The position numbers and the translations under genes are program-made. 64,000 nucleotides of DNA, taken from positions 4,365,388 through 4,429,387 of the forward strand of contig AP019702.1 of the NCBI GenBank assembly GCA_006739055.1. The letters are read 5' to 3'. A model generated the notes under the pieces. The model saw only the letters and a list, made by a program, of their open reading frames with translations. It ran no database searches and had not been told where the DNA came from. Below are positions 17,368-26,670 of the stretch, piece by piece (position 1 is the stretch's first letter; every line of letters starts with the position of its first letter). The stretch is from Allostella vacuolata. Lineage in GTDB: Bacteria; Pseudomonadota; Alphaproteobacteria; ATCC43930; Allostellaceae.

Positions 17368-18822
17368 TCAGCCCCACGGATTCTCGTCGAGCGGCCATTT
17401 CGGCCGCTGGATCCGGGTGTAGGGGATCTTGGTGAAGTCGCGCGGGATCGCCCCCGGCGCGTCGGTGTAGAGCACCTCCTCGGCGATCGGGCCGAACTCG
17501 GCGAAGAAATGGTTGGTCGACTTCACCACCACGATCCGCTTCTGCGTCGGGTCGATGCCGACGCTGGTGAACATGCCGCGGCTCTTCGCCTGCTGGCGGT
17601 TGCTGATCAGCACCACCGCGATGCCGTCGACGTCGATCGCCGCCGCATCGCCGATCGACGAGACGGTGCCGCAATAGTCCATGGTCGCGTCGCGGGTCAG
17701 CTTGGTGACCGTCACCAGGGCGTCGATCGGGTCGCCCGAGGTCGGGCCGATCTTGCCGCCGAAGCGCAGGTGGAAGCGCGCGCCCTCGCCCGCGTCGAAG
17801 CAGAGCCGGACCGCGACCGGGTCCCAGAAGCCGCCGATCGCCGCATCGGTGATGCCGCGCTCGATCATCCGGCGCAGGACGAAGGTCGAATCGCTGGGTG
17901 CGCCGCCGCCCGGATTGTCGGACGGGTCGGCGATGACGACGGTGCCCTGGTTGCGCGCGACCGCCTTGGTCAGGGCCGCGTCGATCGACAGGAAGGGCGG
18001 GCGCACCTCGTTGCGCATATCCCACAGCTCGCGCCCCAGCTTCTCGGCCAGCTGGTCCCCGAACGCCTTGCGGTCGTCGGTGACGACCAGGACGCGGGTG
18101 CCCATCTCGGGCACGTCGGCGTAGGGGAAGCAGTGGGCGACGGAGATCGACAGGATGCCGTCCTTCCCTTCCATGGCGCTGATCCGGTCGACGAAGCCGC
18201 GCATCGGCTGCCGCGAGGTCGGGAAGCTGTTGATCATGCGGCAGTCGAACACCGACATGACCGGTTTGACCCGGCCCAGCGCCATCGCCTCGACGATGTC
18301 GGCCAGCTCCTCGCCGCGCTCGACGAAGTCGGTGTGCGGGAACTCCTTGTAGGTGATGATGACGTCGGCGGCGGCGACCCGCTTCTCGGTCAGGTGGCAG
18401 TGCGGGTCGAGCTCGCAGCCGATCGGCACGCCCGGGCCGACGATCTCGCGGATGCGGGTGAGGATGTCGCCCTCGCAGTCGTCATAGCCGTCGGCGACCA
18501 TGGCGCCATGCAGGCCCATCAGCACGATATCCACCGGCAGGGCCGCCTTCAGCTGCTCCAGGATTTCGTCCCGCAGCTCCTCGTAGGCCGCGCGCACCGT
18601 GGTCCCGGCCGGCTGGGCGAACGAGCAGGAGCCCTCGACCACGGTCCAGCCCCGGGACTTCGCCCGCTGCCGCGCCGCCCAGAGCGGGCCGGTGCAGCCG
18701 GTCGGCCGGTCGGGATGCTGGCCCGGCGGGGCGTAGAAATTGTCGCGGAAGCTGCGCCGGCTGGTCGGCATGGGCGAAAAGGTGTTCGTCTCCGTTCCCA
18801 GGGAGGCGGTGAAACACTTCAT
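17368..18822 (-). CDS. MlrC-like M81 metallopeptidase, copy 7 of 7 (operon-proximal)
   Basis: 484 residues, the first gene of the leftward array and thus nearest the presumed promoter at 18.8-19.0 kb. Class II: ATMDYCGTVSSIGD, SRGMFTSVGIDPTQKR. Metal motifs ELDPHCHLT and KEFPHTD are intact. Its C-terminal domain is very close to copy 6, while its middle segment (QLAEKLGRELWDMRNEVRPP) is close to copy 3. No signal peptide is visible, so it probably acts in the cytoplasm like known MlrC proteins. Divergent from the ubiX-like gene. Confidence 0.9.
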   Translation of the reverse strand: MKCFTASLGTETNTFSPMPTSRRSFRDNFYAPPGQHPDRPTGCTGPLWAARQRAKSRGWTVVEGSCSFAQPAGTTVRAAYEELRDEILEQLKAALPVDIVLMGLHGAMVADGYDDCEGDILTRIREIVGPGVPIGCELDPHCHLTEKRVAAADVIITYKEFPHTDFVERGEELADIVEAMALGRVKPVMSVFDCRMINSFPTSRQPMRGFVDRISAMEGKDGILSISVAHCFPYADVPEMGTRVLVVTDDRKAFGDQLAEKLGRELWDMRNEVRPPFLSIDAALTKAVARNQGTVVIADPSDNPGGGAPSDSTFVLRRMIERGITDAAIGGFWDPVAVRLCFDAGEGARFHLRFGGKIGPTSGDPIDALVTVTKLTRDATMDYCGTVSSIGDAAAIDVDGIAVVLISNRQQAKSRGMFTSVGIDPTQKRIVVVKSTNHFFAEFGPIAEEVLYTDAPGAIPRDFTKIPYTRIQRPKWPLDENPWG

Positions 18823-19032
18823 CGGCAGGGGTCCTTACGATCGGACGGATGCGGGCGCCCCGGGGGAGGGCAGCGCGCAGAAGGCAGGATGGGAACGCTA
18901 CCACGCCATCGCGGCCGGACGCGACGGCGAAGCGGCCACCACCCGGCGGACCGGTTCCCTTGACGCTGGGGGGCTGCCGGGCAACATTCCTCCCGCTCGA
19001 CAACGAATGGAAGCCGCGGGGACCAGGAAGCC
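18823..19032. promoter_or_regulatory. Divergent intergenic region, presumed promoter of the MlrC array
   Basis: 210 bp between the first MlrC-like gene (leftward) and the ubiX-like gene (rightward). It should hold the promoter of the whole eight-gene leftward operon. AGGAAG precedes the ubiX start. I found no clear dyad or riboswitch by eye. Confidence 0.45.
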
Positions 19033-19668
19033 TTGGCCATAGTGACGAATCGCCGCCTCGTCGTCGGAATCAGCGGCGCATCCGGGATCGTCTACGGGGT
19101 GCGGCTGCTGGAGGTGCTGCGCGATACGCCGATCGAGACGCATCTGGTGATGACGAAATCGGCCGAGGTGACGCTCGCCTACGAGATGGCGCGCAAGGTG
19201 GCCGACGTGCATGCGCTGGCCGACGTCGTGCATCGCGCCGACGACATGGGGGCGGCCATCTCGTCCGGCTCGTTCCGCACCGCGGGGATGATCGTCGCCC
19301 CCTGCTCGATGCGCAGCATGAGCGAGATCGCCACCGGCGTGACTTCCGGCCTCCTGTCCCGGGCGGCCGACGTCGTCCTCAAGGAGCGGCGCCGGCTGAT
19401 CCTGCTGGTGCGCGAGACGCCGCTGCATGTCGGCCACCTGCGCACCATGACCCAACTGGCAGAGATGGGAGCGGTCATCATGCCACCCGTACCGGCCTTC
19501 TACGCCCGGCCCGCCAGCATCGAGGACCTGGTCGACCATACGGTCGGCCGCGCCCTCGACCTGCTCGACCTCGACCATGACCTCGTCCGCCGCTGGGGCG
19601 AGGACCCCGACGACGGCTCGACGCCGGTGCGCCGCTTCCGTCGCGCCGCCATCCAGGACGGCAGCTGA
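19033..19668 (+). CDS. ubiX: UbiX-family flavin prenyltransferase
   Basis: The 211-residue product matches UbiX/Pad1, which attaches a dimethylallyl group to FMN to make the prenyl-FMN cofactor of UbiD decarboxylases. The FMN-binding GISGASGIVYG motif (residues 13-23), the APCSMRSMSEIATG segment, the RRLILLVRETPLH strand-turn and the MPPVPAFYARP motif are all present. The best start is the TTG at 19033, with AGGAAG just upstream; a GTG at 19042 is an alternative. No ubiD-like partner is in the window. It overlaps the next gene by one base. It could serve ubiquinone synthesis or aromatic acid breakdown. Confidence 0.92.
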   Translation: MAIVTNRRLVVGISGASGIVYGVRLLEVLRDTPIETHLVMTKSAEVTLAYEMARKVADVHALADVVHRADDMGAAISSGSFRTAGMIVAPCSMRSMSEIATGVTSGLLSRAADVVLKERRRLILLVRETPLHVGHLRTMTQLAEMGAVIMPPVPAFYARPASIEDLVDHTVGRALDLLDLDHDLVRRWGEDPDDGSTPVRRFRRAAIQDGS

Positions 19669-21420
19669 TGCGATCCCCGTTCGCCACCGCCGTTCTGGCG
19701 TTCGCCCTGCTCGCCGCCACGCCCGCGGCGGCCCAGCAGGACCCGGCCTTCGACCAGGCGGTCGCCGCCTACGACAAGGGCGATTTCGCCGAGGCTGTCC
19801 GCTTGTGGACGCCGCTGGCGCGCAAGGGCGACGTCGCCGCCCAGTTCAACCTGGGCCTGCTCTACGAGAAGGGCCGCGGGGTCCCGGTCGACAATGTGCG
19901 GGCCGCGCAGTGGTACCTGATGGCCGCCGAATCCGGCCACGCCAAGTCCGCCTACAATCTCGGCATCCTGCATTCCCGCGGCGCGCTCGGCCCGACCCGC
20001 GACCTCGACGCCGCGGCCAAGTGGCTGGAACTGGCCGCCGAGAAGGGCATCCCGCAGGCCCAGTACCTGCTCGCCCTGCTGCTGGTCGACCGCGACTATC
20101 GCGGCATCAACCCCAACCTGTCCGACCAGTGGATGCGCCGGGCCGCCGCCGCCGGCCTTGCGGACCTCGGCGGAGACGCCGTCCGCGCCGCCGACCGCGA
20201 TCACTGCCCCGGCGGCACCGGCCATGCCGGCAGCGGCATCGGCCCCGCCGCCACCGGTGGAACGCGCACCGCCGCCCGTCGTCGTCGCGCCGCCCCCGCC
20301 CCCTGCACCGGCAACCGTCGCAGCGCCGACCGAGCCGCGCTCGCCGCCGGAAACGGGCTGGCGCGCCCTGTTCAGCAGCCGCGACCCTGGCTTTCGGCCG
20401 CTGGAAGGCGAAATGATCGAGACCGCGGCGCGGCCCGCTCCGGCAGCCCGGCCGGCGACGGTCCCCGCCGCGCCGCCGACCGTATCACCGCCGTCACAGC
20501 AGCAGGCGACCGCGGCCCGGCCCCTGCCCGTCCCGGCGCCGGCCGCGCCGCCGGCCGGCCCGGCCCAGACGGCCGCGCTTGCGCCGCCGACGGCGATCAG
20601 CCCGCATGCGGCGGCGGCACCGACAGCGAGCGCGGCCTACCCGGCCCCCTCCTACGCGCCGGTGCCCGCTTCGCCAGCCTATCCGTCCCCGAGCTACCCG
20701 CCGACGGGCGGATACCAGGGGCCGGCCGCCGCCCCGACGCCCTCCTATCCGTCGCCGACATACCAGTCGGCGCAGCCCTACCCCGCGCCGTCCTACCGCC
20801 AGCCGCCGTCCTACGCGCCGGCCTACCAGCCCCCGGCCTACCCGGCACCCAGCTACCCGACGCAGACCTACCAGGCCCCCAACTATCAGGCGCCCGCCTA
20901 CCAGGCGCGCACCTACCAGGCGCCGGAGCCGGCCTATCCGCCGGCCAGCCCGACCTACCGGCCGGGCGCGGACGGCCTGCCGCCGGGCTGGGTGCGGGCG
21001 GTGCCGCCCGGGATGGCGCCACCGCGCCCGCCGGCAGCACGGACCGACCTGGCCCTGGCGGCGCCCGTCATCCCGCCCCAGGCGCCATCGCGCAGCCGCT
21101 CCCGCTACACCAGCCTGCAGACGGAGATCGCCGAACCCGGCCGGCCGGCCAATGGGCCGCGCAACTACCGCGTCTGGCTGGGCACGGTGGAGAGCGAGGC
21201 CCAGGCCCGCTGGGAGTGGGAGCGGCTGGTGGACCACCACCCGCGGCGCCTCGCCCCGGCCAGCGCCGACGCGGAGCTGGTGGTGTCCGAGCGCGGCCAG
21301 TCGGGCTGGCGCATCTATGCCGGGCGCTTCGAGACGATGGCCGATGCCAGCGCCTTCTGCGCCGGCCTCCGGGCCGATGACCGGCTGGCCCGCTGCATGC
21401 CGTATCGCGAGCCGAACTAG
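19668..21420 (+). pseudogene. Sel1-repeat / SPOR-domain cell-envelope protein, interrupted by a frameshift
   Basis: The first frame (from the ATG at 19668) encodes a signal peptide (LAFALLAATPAAAQQ) and three Sel1-like TPR repeats (for example AAQFNLGLLYEKGRGVPVDN). Near 20140-20165 the coding signal moves to the +1 frame, which encodes a long Pro/Ala/Tyr-rich linker with repeated YQAP/PSYP units and ends in a SPOR domain (NYRVWLGTVESEAQARWEW to the stop at 21420). SPOR domains bind denuded peptidoglycan at septa. A single protein with both parts is a common alphaproteobacterial layout, so one gene with a one-base error or mutation is most likely. The first frame stays open but yields unnatural sequence after the shift. 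Confidence 0.75.
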
Positions 21421-21432
21421 GCTGGGACCCAC

Positions 21433-22659
21433 CTAAGTATGGCGGCGCCCGGCCAGGAAGGCGGCGATCGCCAGCCCCTGGACCAGCGCCGCCACCGCGA
21501 AGACGGCGGCCGGGTCCAGCTCCCGGATCAGGCCGAAGGCGGCCGGGGCGAAGGCGTAGGCGCCCTGGGCCAGGGCGACGATGAGGGCGACGACGCGTGC
21601 GCCCTCGCCCGGCGGGAATTCCGCCTGGGCGATCAGCGGCGGCAGCGAGGTGGCATTGCCGATGCCGGCGCCGAACAGCAGGACCCCGGCCAGCAGGAGC
21701 GTCACCTCGCTGCCCGCGGCCAAGAGCAGCGCCAGCGAACCCGCGGCCTGCACCGCCAGGCTGGCGCAGGCGACCAGCCGGCGATCCGCCCCGGCCGGCA
21801 TGGTCCAGCCGACCAGCGTCCGCCCGGCGATCGCCGCCGCCGTCGCCCCGCCCATCGCCAGACCGGCCGCCGGGGCGCCCAAGGCCGGCACCAGGAGCGA
21901 GAAGAGATGCGCGATCAGGCCGATCTGCGCGAACAGCCCCAAGGCCATGCCCGCCGCCAGGGTGACGAAGCGGACGTCACGCCGAAGCGACCCGGTGACG
22001 GGCGCGCGGGAAGCGACGGCGGGCGACGCGGCGGCGGGTGACGGATCGCCGTCCGCCGCCAGCCCCATGCCCTCGGGCGTCCGGGCGAGGATGCCGCCGG
22101 CCAGCCCCCAGACCACCGCGACCATGACCACCCCGACCGCCGCCGCCGCCGCGGGGAAGCCGATCGCGGCGATGCCGGCCACCCACAGGGGCGAGAACAC
22201 CACCCCGCCGATGCTGGCGCCGTTGTAGGCCATCGCCAGGGCGGCCGGCCGGCCGCGCACGAACCAGGGGGCGACGATGGCATTGATCGCCGCCGCCCCC
22301 ATGGCCACCCATCCGGCACCGCTCGCCAGCGTCGCGGCGAAGAGCTGCCACGGCTCCACCGCCGCCGCCCAGCCGGCGACCCCGAGCGCAAGCGCGACCG
22401 CCCCGGCGCGGGTGACGGCCGGCACCCCGAAACGGCGGTAGAGCCGCGGCAGGTTGGCCACCACCACCGCGCCCACCAGGAAGTGCACGGTGACGGCGGC
22501 CGAGATCATGGCGACCGGCCAGCCGCGTGCCTCGCGCACCGCATGGAGGAAGACGGGCGGGCCGTAGAAGCCGACACCCCAGCCGAACATGGCCAGCACG
22601 AAAGCCGCACCGACGACCCGCCAACCGTAGAAAGGAACCGAAACCGTCGTCGCTGCCAT
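21433..22659 (-). CDS. Major facilitator superfamily (MFS) transporter
   Basis: The 408-residue product from the ATG at 22659 begins VPFYGWRVVGAAFVLAMFGWGVGFYGPPVFL and shows about 12 hydrophobic helices in two halves with a loop after helix 6 (PEGMGLAADGD, residues about 195-225). The YGWRVV start is typical of the oxalate/formate-antiporter-like and related MFS subfamilies. The ATG at 22659 is preferred to an upstream one at 22770, since the added residues are non-hydrophobic and unlike the family. It is convergent with the SPOR gene (12 bp apart). Substrate unknown; probably an organic acid or drug. Confidence 0.88.
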   Translation of the reverse strand: MAATTVSVPFYGWRVVGAAFVLAMFGWGVGFYGPPVFLHAVREARGWPVAMISAAVTVHFLVGAVVVANLPRLYRRFGVPAVTRAGAVALALGVAGWAAAVEPWQLFAATLASGAGWVAMGAAAINAIVAPWFVRGRPAALAMAYNGASIGGVVFSPLWVAGIAAIGFPAAAAAVGVVMVAVVWGLAGGILARTPEGMGLAADGDPSPAAASPAVASRAPVTGSLRRDVRFVTLAAGMALGLFAQIGLIAHLFSLLVPALGAPAAGLAMGGATAAAIAGRTLVGWTMPAGADRRLVACASLAVQAAGSLALLLAAGSEVTLLLAGVLLFGAGIGNATSLPPLIAQAEFPPGEGARVVALIVALAQGAYAFAPAAFGLIRELDPAAVFAVAALVQGLAIAAFLAGRRHT

Positions 22660-22839
22660 TGCCGTCCCCGATCGCGTGGAAGGCCGGCAATCTGCCGCGG
22701 CTGGCGGCATGGATGCTTCGATGATGCTCGAACCATGATGCCCGCGGCCATGCGCCGCGGGGCCGCCCACTCGCCCGGGCGGTGATGTCGCCGTGCAACG
22801 TCCCCATGTCCTTCCTCGTTAGGGTTGAAGGGAGGTCCG

Positions 22840-23709
22840 ATGTCGCAGCCGGTTCCGAACGTGTCCGCCTTCTTCGACGAGGCGACGTTCTCCGTCACCT
22901 ATCTCGTCGCCGACCCGGCCTCGCGGCGGGCGGCGATCATCGATCCCGTGCTGGACTTCGATCCGAAGGCCGCCCGGACCGCTACCCACCAGGCCGACCG
23001 CGTCCTGGCCGCGGTGGCGGACGCCGGCCTGACGGTCGAGTGGATCCTGGAGACCCATGTCCATGCCGACCACCTGACCGCATCGGCCCATGTCGCCGCC
23101 GCGACCGGGGCGCCGATCGGCATCGGGGCCGGGGTGGCGACGGTGCAGCGCACCTTCAAGCCGATCTTCGGCGCCGAGGACCTGGCCACCGACGGCTCCC
23201 AGTTCCAGCGCCTGTTCGCCGACGGGGAGCGTTTCCGCATCGGTGACATGCCGGTGGAGGTGATGCACACGCCCGGCCATACGCCGGCCTGCGTCACCTA
23301 TGCGATCGGCGACGCGCTGTTCGTCGGCGACACCCTGTTCATGCCCGACTACGGCACCGCCCGCTGCGACTTCCCGGGCGGCGACGCGGCCACCCTCTAT
23401 CGCTCGATCCGGCGGATCCTGGCGCGGCCGCCGGAAAGCCGGATCTTCGTCGCCCACGACTACAAGGCGCCCGGGCGGGACCTCTTCGCCTGGGAGACGA
23501 CCGTCGCCGAGGAGAAGGCCCGCAACATCCACGTCCGCGACGGGATCGGCGAGGCCGAGTTCGTGCGGATGCGCACCGAGCGCGACGCCGGGCTGGACAT
23601 GCCCAACCTGATCCTGCCCGCCCTGCAGGTGAACATCCGCGCCGGGGCCATGCCGCCGCCGGCGGCCGACGGCCAGGTCTACCTGCGCCTGCCGGTCAAC
23701 CGGCTGTAG
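22840..23709 (+). CDS. Metallo-beta-lactamase-fold hydrolase, persulfide dioxygenase / Blh-like
   Basis: The 289-residue product contains the THVHADHLTAS metal motif (residues about 68-78), the later HTPGHTPAC histidine and FVGDTLFMPDYGTARCDFPG, a pattern typical of ETHE1/Blh-type enzymes, which oxidise glutathione persulfide or take part in sulfide detoxification. The ATG at 22840 is chosen because GGAGG lies 4 bases upstream; an in-frame TTG at 22825 is weaker. No rhodanese or regulator adjoins it. The exact substrate is inferred from family resemblance only. Confidence 0.88.
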   Translation: MSQPVPNVSAFFDEATFSVTYLVADPASRRAAIIDPVLDFDPKAARTATHQADRVLAAVADAGLTVEWILETHVHADHLTASAHVAAATGAPIGIGAGVATVQRTFKPIFGAEDLATDGSQFQRLFADGERFRIGDMPVEVMHTPGHTPACVTYAIGDALFVGDTLFMPDYGTARCDFPGGDAATLYRSIRRILARPPESRIFVAHDYKAPGRDLFAWETTVAEEKARNIHVRDGIGEAEFVRMRTERDAGLDMPNLILPALQVNIRAGAMPPPAADGQVYLRLPVNRL

Positions 23710-23719
23710 GCGCCCGCCT

Positions 23720-25072
23720 CTACGCGGCGATCGCCAGCGGGGCGTAGCCGCGGCGCCGGGTCAGCGGCAGGGTGCGGCCGAACTGCTCCTCGGCCAGCAC
23801 CGTCCGCAGCGTGGTGCGATCGCCGGCACGGGCGGCGGCATCCGCCAGCATCTGGCGGAAGATGTCGCGCTGGGCGTGGCTGCCGCCCAGCCGCCACAAC
23901 TCGTTGCGGATCGGCCAGAGCAGGTCGACCACGCGCGGCCAGTCGCCCGCGCGATGCGCCAGGACCGCGGCCGCCACCGCCCCGGTCACGCCGGCATGGA
24001 CCGGGGCCAGGCTATCCGCGCCCCGGCCCGCCTCGGCGAGCGACGCCACCAGGCGCTGTGCCGCGTCCGTGCGGCCGGCGGCGGCCAGCGCCAGCATCCA
24101 GTGCGGCTGGGTGAAGGCCGACAGGGTGTCGCCCGCGCGCGCCTCGGCCTTGTCGGCCAGCTCGTCCCAGCGCGACCCGACCGCCACCCCCGCCCGCTCC
24201 AGCCGCCACAGCATGGCGGCGGCGTTCTGGACGTCGATATAGAGGTCTGGCATGGCCCGGGTCAGCGGCGATTCCGGGTTGCGGAAGCGCTCGTCGTAGA
24301 GGGCCAGGACCTGGTCGAACTCGCCCAGTTCCCAATGGTAGAGGCCACGGTGCCACCACAGGTGGTGGACGATCGCGGCGGCCCCCTCCCAATGGCCCTT
24401 CAGCCCGTCGAGCCAGTCGATGCCGTCGCGGTGCCGGCCCTCCATTTCGAGGACATGGGCGACGGCGTGCGTGCCCCACAGGTCGAGCGGGTCGCGCTCG
24501 ACCGCGGCCCGGCCCGCCGCCTCCGCCGCGCGATACTCCCCGCATTCCTCGTGCCCGAACGCCTCGCAGGACAGCACGGTGCCGAAGCCGGGCAGGCCCT
24601 CGTCCCAGCCGGCCTTGGCGCGCAGCACCGACTGGCGCATCGCCGCCACCTCGCCCAGCCAGAAATAGTTGAAGTGCGACAGGCGCAACGCCAGCACGTC
24701 GGTCGGATCCTCGGCCAGGATCGCCTCCCAGGCGCCCAGCGTCCGCCACAGCTGGCCGTCGATCCAGGCGGCGAGCGCCTCGAGGTGGCGTCGCTCGCGG
24801 CGGGTCAGCCGCTCCGCGCCCGGCCGGGCCGCCGCCAGGGCGGCCGCTGCCGCCGGCACGTTGGCCCGGTTGAAGGACAGCATGGCGAAGTAGCCGCGCA
24901 GCAGATGGGCCATGGCGAAGCCGGGATCGGCCGCCAGCGCCGCCTCGATATGGCGGGCGGCATCGGTGCGGTAGCGCAGGTAGGATCCGATGGCCGCGTC
25001 GAAGGCGGCGGCCGCCGCCGGCGAATCGGTCGAGAGCGCGAGGCCGCGCGCGTCCGGCTGCATGGTGGGCAT
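23720..25072 (-). CDS. TPR-repeat protein, TTC38-like
   Basis: The 450-residue product is all-helical with TPR-like units: FAMAHLLRGYFAMLSFNR, the tract around PTDVLALRLSHFNYFWLGE, FGHEECGEYRAAEAAGRAA and HAVAHVLEMEGRHRDGIDWL. The TH-AVAHVLE and HHLWWHRGLYHWELGEFD stretches are characteristic of the TTC38 family, which is widespread but has no defined biochemical function. Two ATG starts (25072 and 25063) are possible; the second has better spacing from GGAG. No signal peptide. It is convergent with the metallo-hydrolase gene. Confidence 0.8.
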   Translation of the reverse strand: MPTMQPDARGLALSTDSPAAAAAFDAAIGSYLRYRTDAARHIEAALAADPGFAMAHLLRGYFAMLSFNRANVPAAAAALAAARPGAERLTRRERRHLEALAAWIDGQLWRTLGAWEAILAEDPTDVLALRLSHFNYFWLGEVAAMRQSVLRAKAGWDEGLPGFGTVLSCEAFGHEECGEYRAAEAAGRAAVERDPLDLWGTHAVAHVLEMEGRHRDGIDWLDGLKGHWEGAAAIVHHLWWHRGLYHWELGEFDQVLALYDERFRNPESPLTRAMPDLYIDVQNAAAMLWRLERAGVAVGSRWDELADKAEARAGDTLSAFTQPHWMLALAAAGRTDAAQRLVASLAEAGRGADSLAPVHAGVTGAVAAAVLAHRAGDWPRVVDLLWPIRNELWRLGGSHAQRDIFRQMLADAAARAGDRTTLRTVLAEEQFGRTLPLTRRRGYAPLAIAA

Positions 25073-25161
25073 CTCCGATCCGAATGGTCCCCTTGCGGGG
25101 CAGTCTAGCCGGGCCGCCGGGAATTGACAGCAGCGCCCGGGCGCCCCTCTATGCGTCGTCG

Positions 25162-26670
25162 ATGCACCCCATTCAGTTCTTCTTCCGCCGCGCCCTGGCG
25201 CAGCCCGATGCCGTGGCGCTCGAGGATGCCCGCGGCCAACTGACCTACCGGGCGCTGGCCGCCCGCGTCGCGGCGCTGGCCGCCGGCTTCCAGGCGATCG
25301 ACCCGACGCCCGGCAGCCGCGTCGGCCTGTCTGCCTACAACAGCGCCGACCATGTGACGGCCCTGCTGGCGACCATGGCGGCGGGCAAGGTCTGGGTCCC
25401 GCTCTATCCCAAGAACGGGCGCCAGGAGCTCGACCGCATGGTCGGCTTCACCGAGCCCTCGATCGTCGTCGCCGATGCCGAGTGCCGCGACGGCTTCGAT
25501 CCGCAGGGTGCGCGCCTGGTGACGATCGACCCGGCCAGCCGGGCGGCCGATTCGCTGGAGGGGCTGGCGGAGGCGAACGCCGGCCAGGCGGCCGCCCCGA
25601 ACGACTTGCCGCTCGACGCGACCCAGGCGATCAAGTTCACCGGCGGCTCGACCGGGGCGCCCAAGGGGGTGATGCAGCCCTACCGTTCCTGGACCACCAA
25701 CGCGCTGACCCAGATCCATCATTACGGGCTGGGGCCGGCCGACCGCTACCTGGCCGCCGCCCCGATCACCCACGGCACCTCGACCTACATCGTGCCGACG
25801 CTGGCGGCGGGCGGGCGGATCGCGGTGGTCGACCGGCAGCGCCCGGCCGAGGTGCTGGAGAGCTTCCGCCGCTTCGGCACCACGCTCACCTTCCTGCCGC
25901 CGACCGTCATCTATCTGCTGATGGAAGCCGCCGACGACGCCCCCTGCCCGACCCTGCGCAACCTCGTCTATGGCGGCGGGCCGATGCGGCCGGAGCGCAT
26001 CCGGGCGGCGCAGGAGCGGTTCGGGCCGGTGCTCGCCACCTCCTACGGCCAGACCGAGGCGCCGCAGATCATCACCGTGGTGCCGCCCGACGAGCTGATG
26101 CGGGACGAGAACCGGCCGACCGTCGGCCGGCCGAGCCTGCTGACCGAGGTCGCGATCCTGGACAGCGACGGCCGCCGCCTGCCCCAGGGCGAGACGGGCG
26201 AAGTGTGCGCCCGCGGCGACCTGCTGATGAGCGGCTACTGGCGCAACCCCGAGAAGACGGCCGAGACCCTGGTCGACGGCTGGCTGCGCACCGGCGACCT
26301 GGGCGCGCTCGACGAACGCGGCTACCTGACCCTGAAGGGCCGCTCGCGCGAGGTGGTCATCTCGGGCGGGTTCAACGTCTACCCGGTCGATGTCGAGGCG
26401 GCGCTCGGCCGCCATCCCGACGTGCTCGACGTGGCCGTGTTCGGCATCGAGGACGCCAAGTGGGGTGAGGCGGTGCATGCCGCCGTCCAGCTCCGTCCCG
26501 GCGCGGCGGCGACCCCGGCCGACCTGATCGCGTTTGCTCGCGACGCGGTCGGCCCGGTCAAGACGCCCAAGGCCGTCCACCTCTATCCCGAGCTGCCGAA
26601 GAACGCCTTCGGCAAGATCCTGAAGCCGCAGCTGCAGCGCGAGGCGGCCGAGCGGGCGGCGGCGCCGTGA
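25162..26670 (+). CDS. AMP-dependent acyl-CoA synthetase/ligase
   Basis: The 502-residue ANL-superfamily enzyme activates a carboxylic acid with ATP and then forms the CoA thioester. It has the P-loop-like FTGGSTGAPKGV (around residue 187), SYGQTEAPQIITV, the GYWRNPEKTAETLVDGWLRT motif with TGDLG, the hinge GRSREVVISGGFNVYP and the C-terminal catalytic lysine in KNAFGKILK. The start at 25162 gives the normal family N-terminus (PIQFFFRRALAQPDAVAL); an upstream in-frame start adds unnatural sequence. It overlaps the next gene by 4 bp, with a citryl-CoA lyase gene after that. The acid substrate cannot be told from sequence. Confidence 0.9.
   Translation: MHPIQFFFRRALAQPDAVALEDARGQLTYRALAARVAALAAGFQAIDPTPGSRVGLSAYNSADHVTALLATMAAGKVWVPLYPKNGRQELDRMVGFTEPSIVVADAECRDGFDPQGARLVTIDPASRAADSLEGLAEANAGQAAAPNDLPLDATQAIKFTGGSTGAPKGVMQPYRSWTTNALTQIHHYGLGPADRYLAAAPITHGTSTYIVPTLAAGGRIAVVDRQRPAEVLESFRRFGTTLTFLPPTVIYLLMEAADDAPCPTLRNLVYGGGPMRPERIRAAQERFGPVLATSYGQTEAPQIITVVPPDELMRDENRPTVGRPSLLTEVAILDSDGRRLPQGETGEVCARGDLLMSGYWRNPEKTAETLVDGWLRTGDLGALDERGYLTLKGRSREVVISGGFNVYPVDVEAALGRHPDVLDVAVFGIEDAKWGEAVHAAVQLRPGAAATPADLIAFARDAVGPVKTPKAVHLYPELPKNAFGKILKPQLQREAAERAAAP

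Noticed and set aside
8529-18822. Idea that the seven-copy array is a microcystin degradation cluster
   Set aside because: No mlrA, mlrB or mlrD homologue is nearby and MlrC homologues are widespread with other substrates.
8529-18822. Assembly duplication as the cause of the array
   Set aside because: Copies differ throughout at protein level and in length, so simple assembly collapse or duplication is unlikely, though long reads would confirm.
8670-18963. Several long rightward open frames opposite the MlrC-like genes
   Set aside because: His/Asp/Val/Gly-rich nonsense repeated in every copy, as expected from the antisense of homologous genes.
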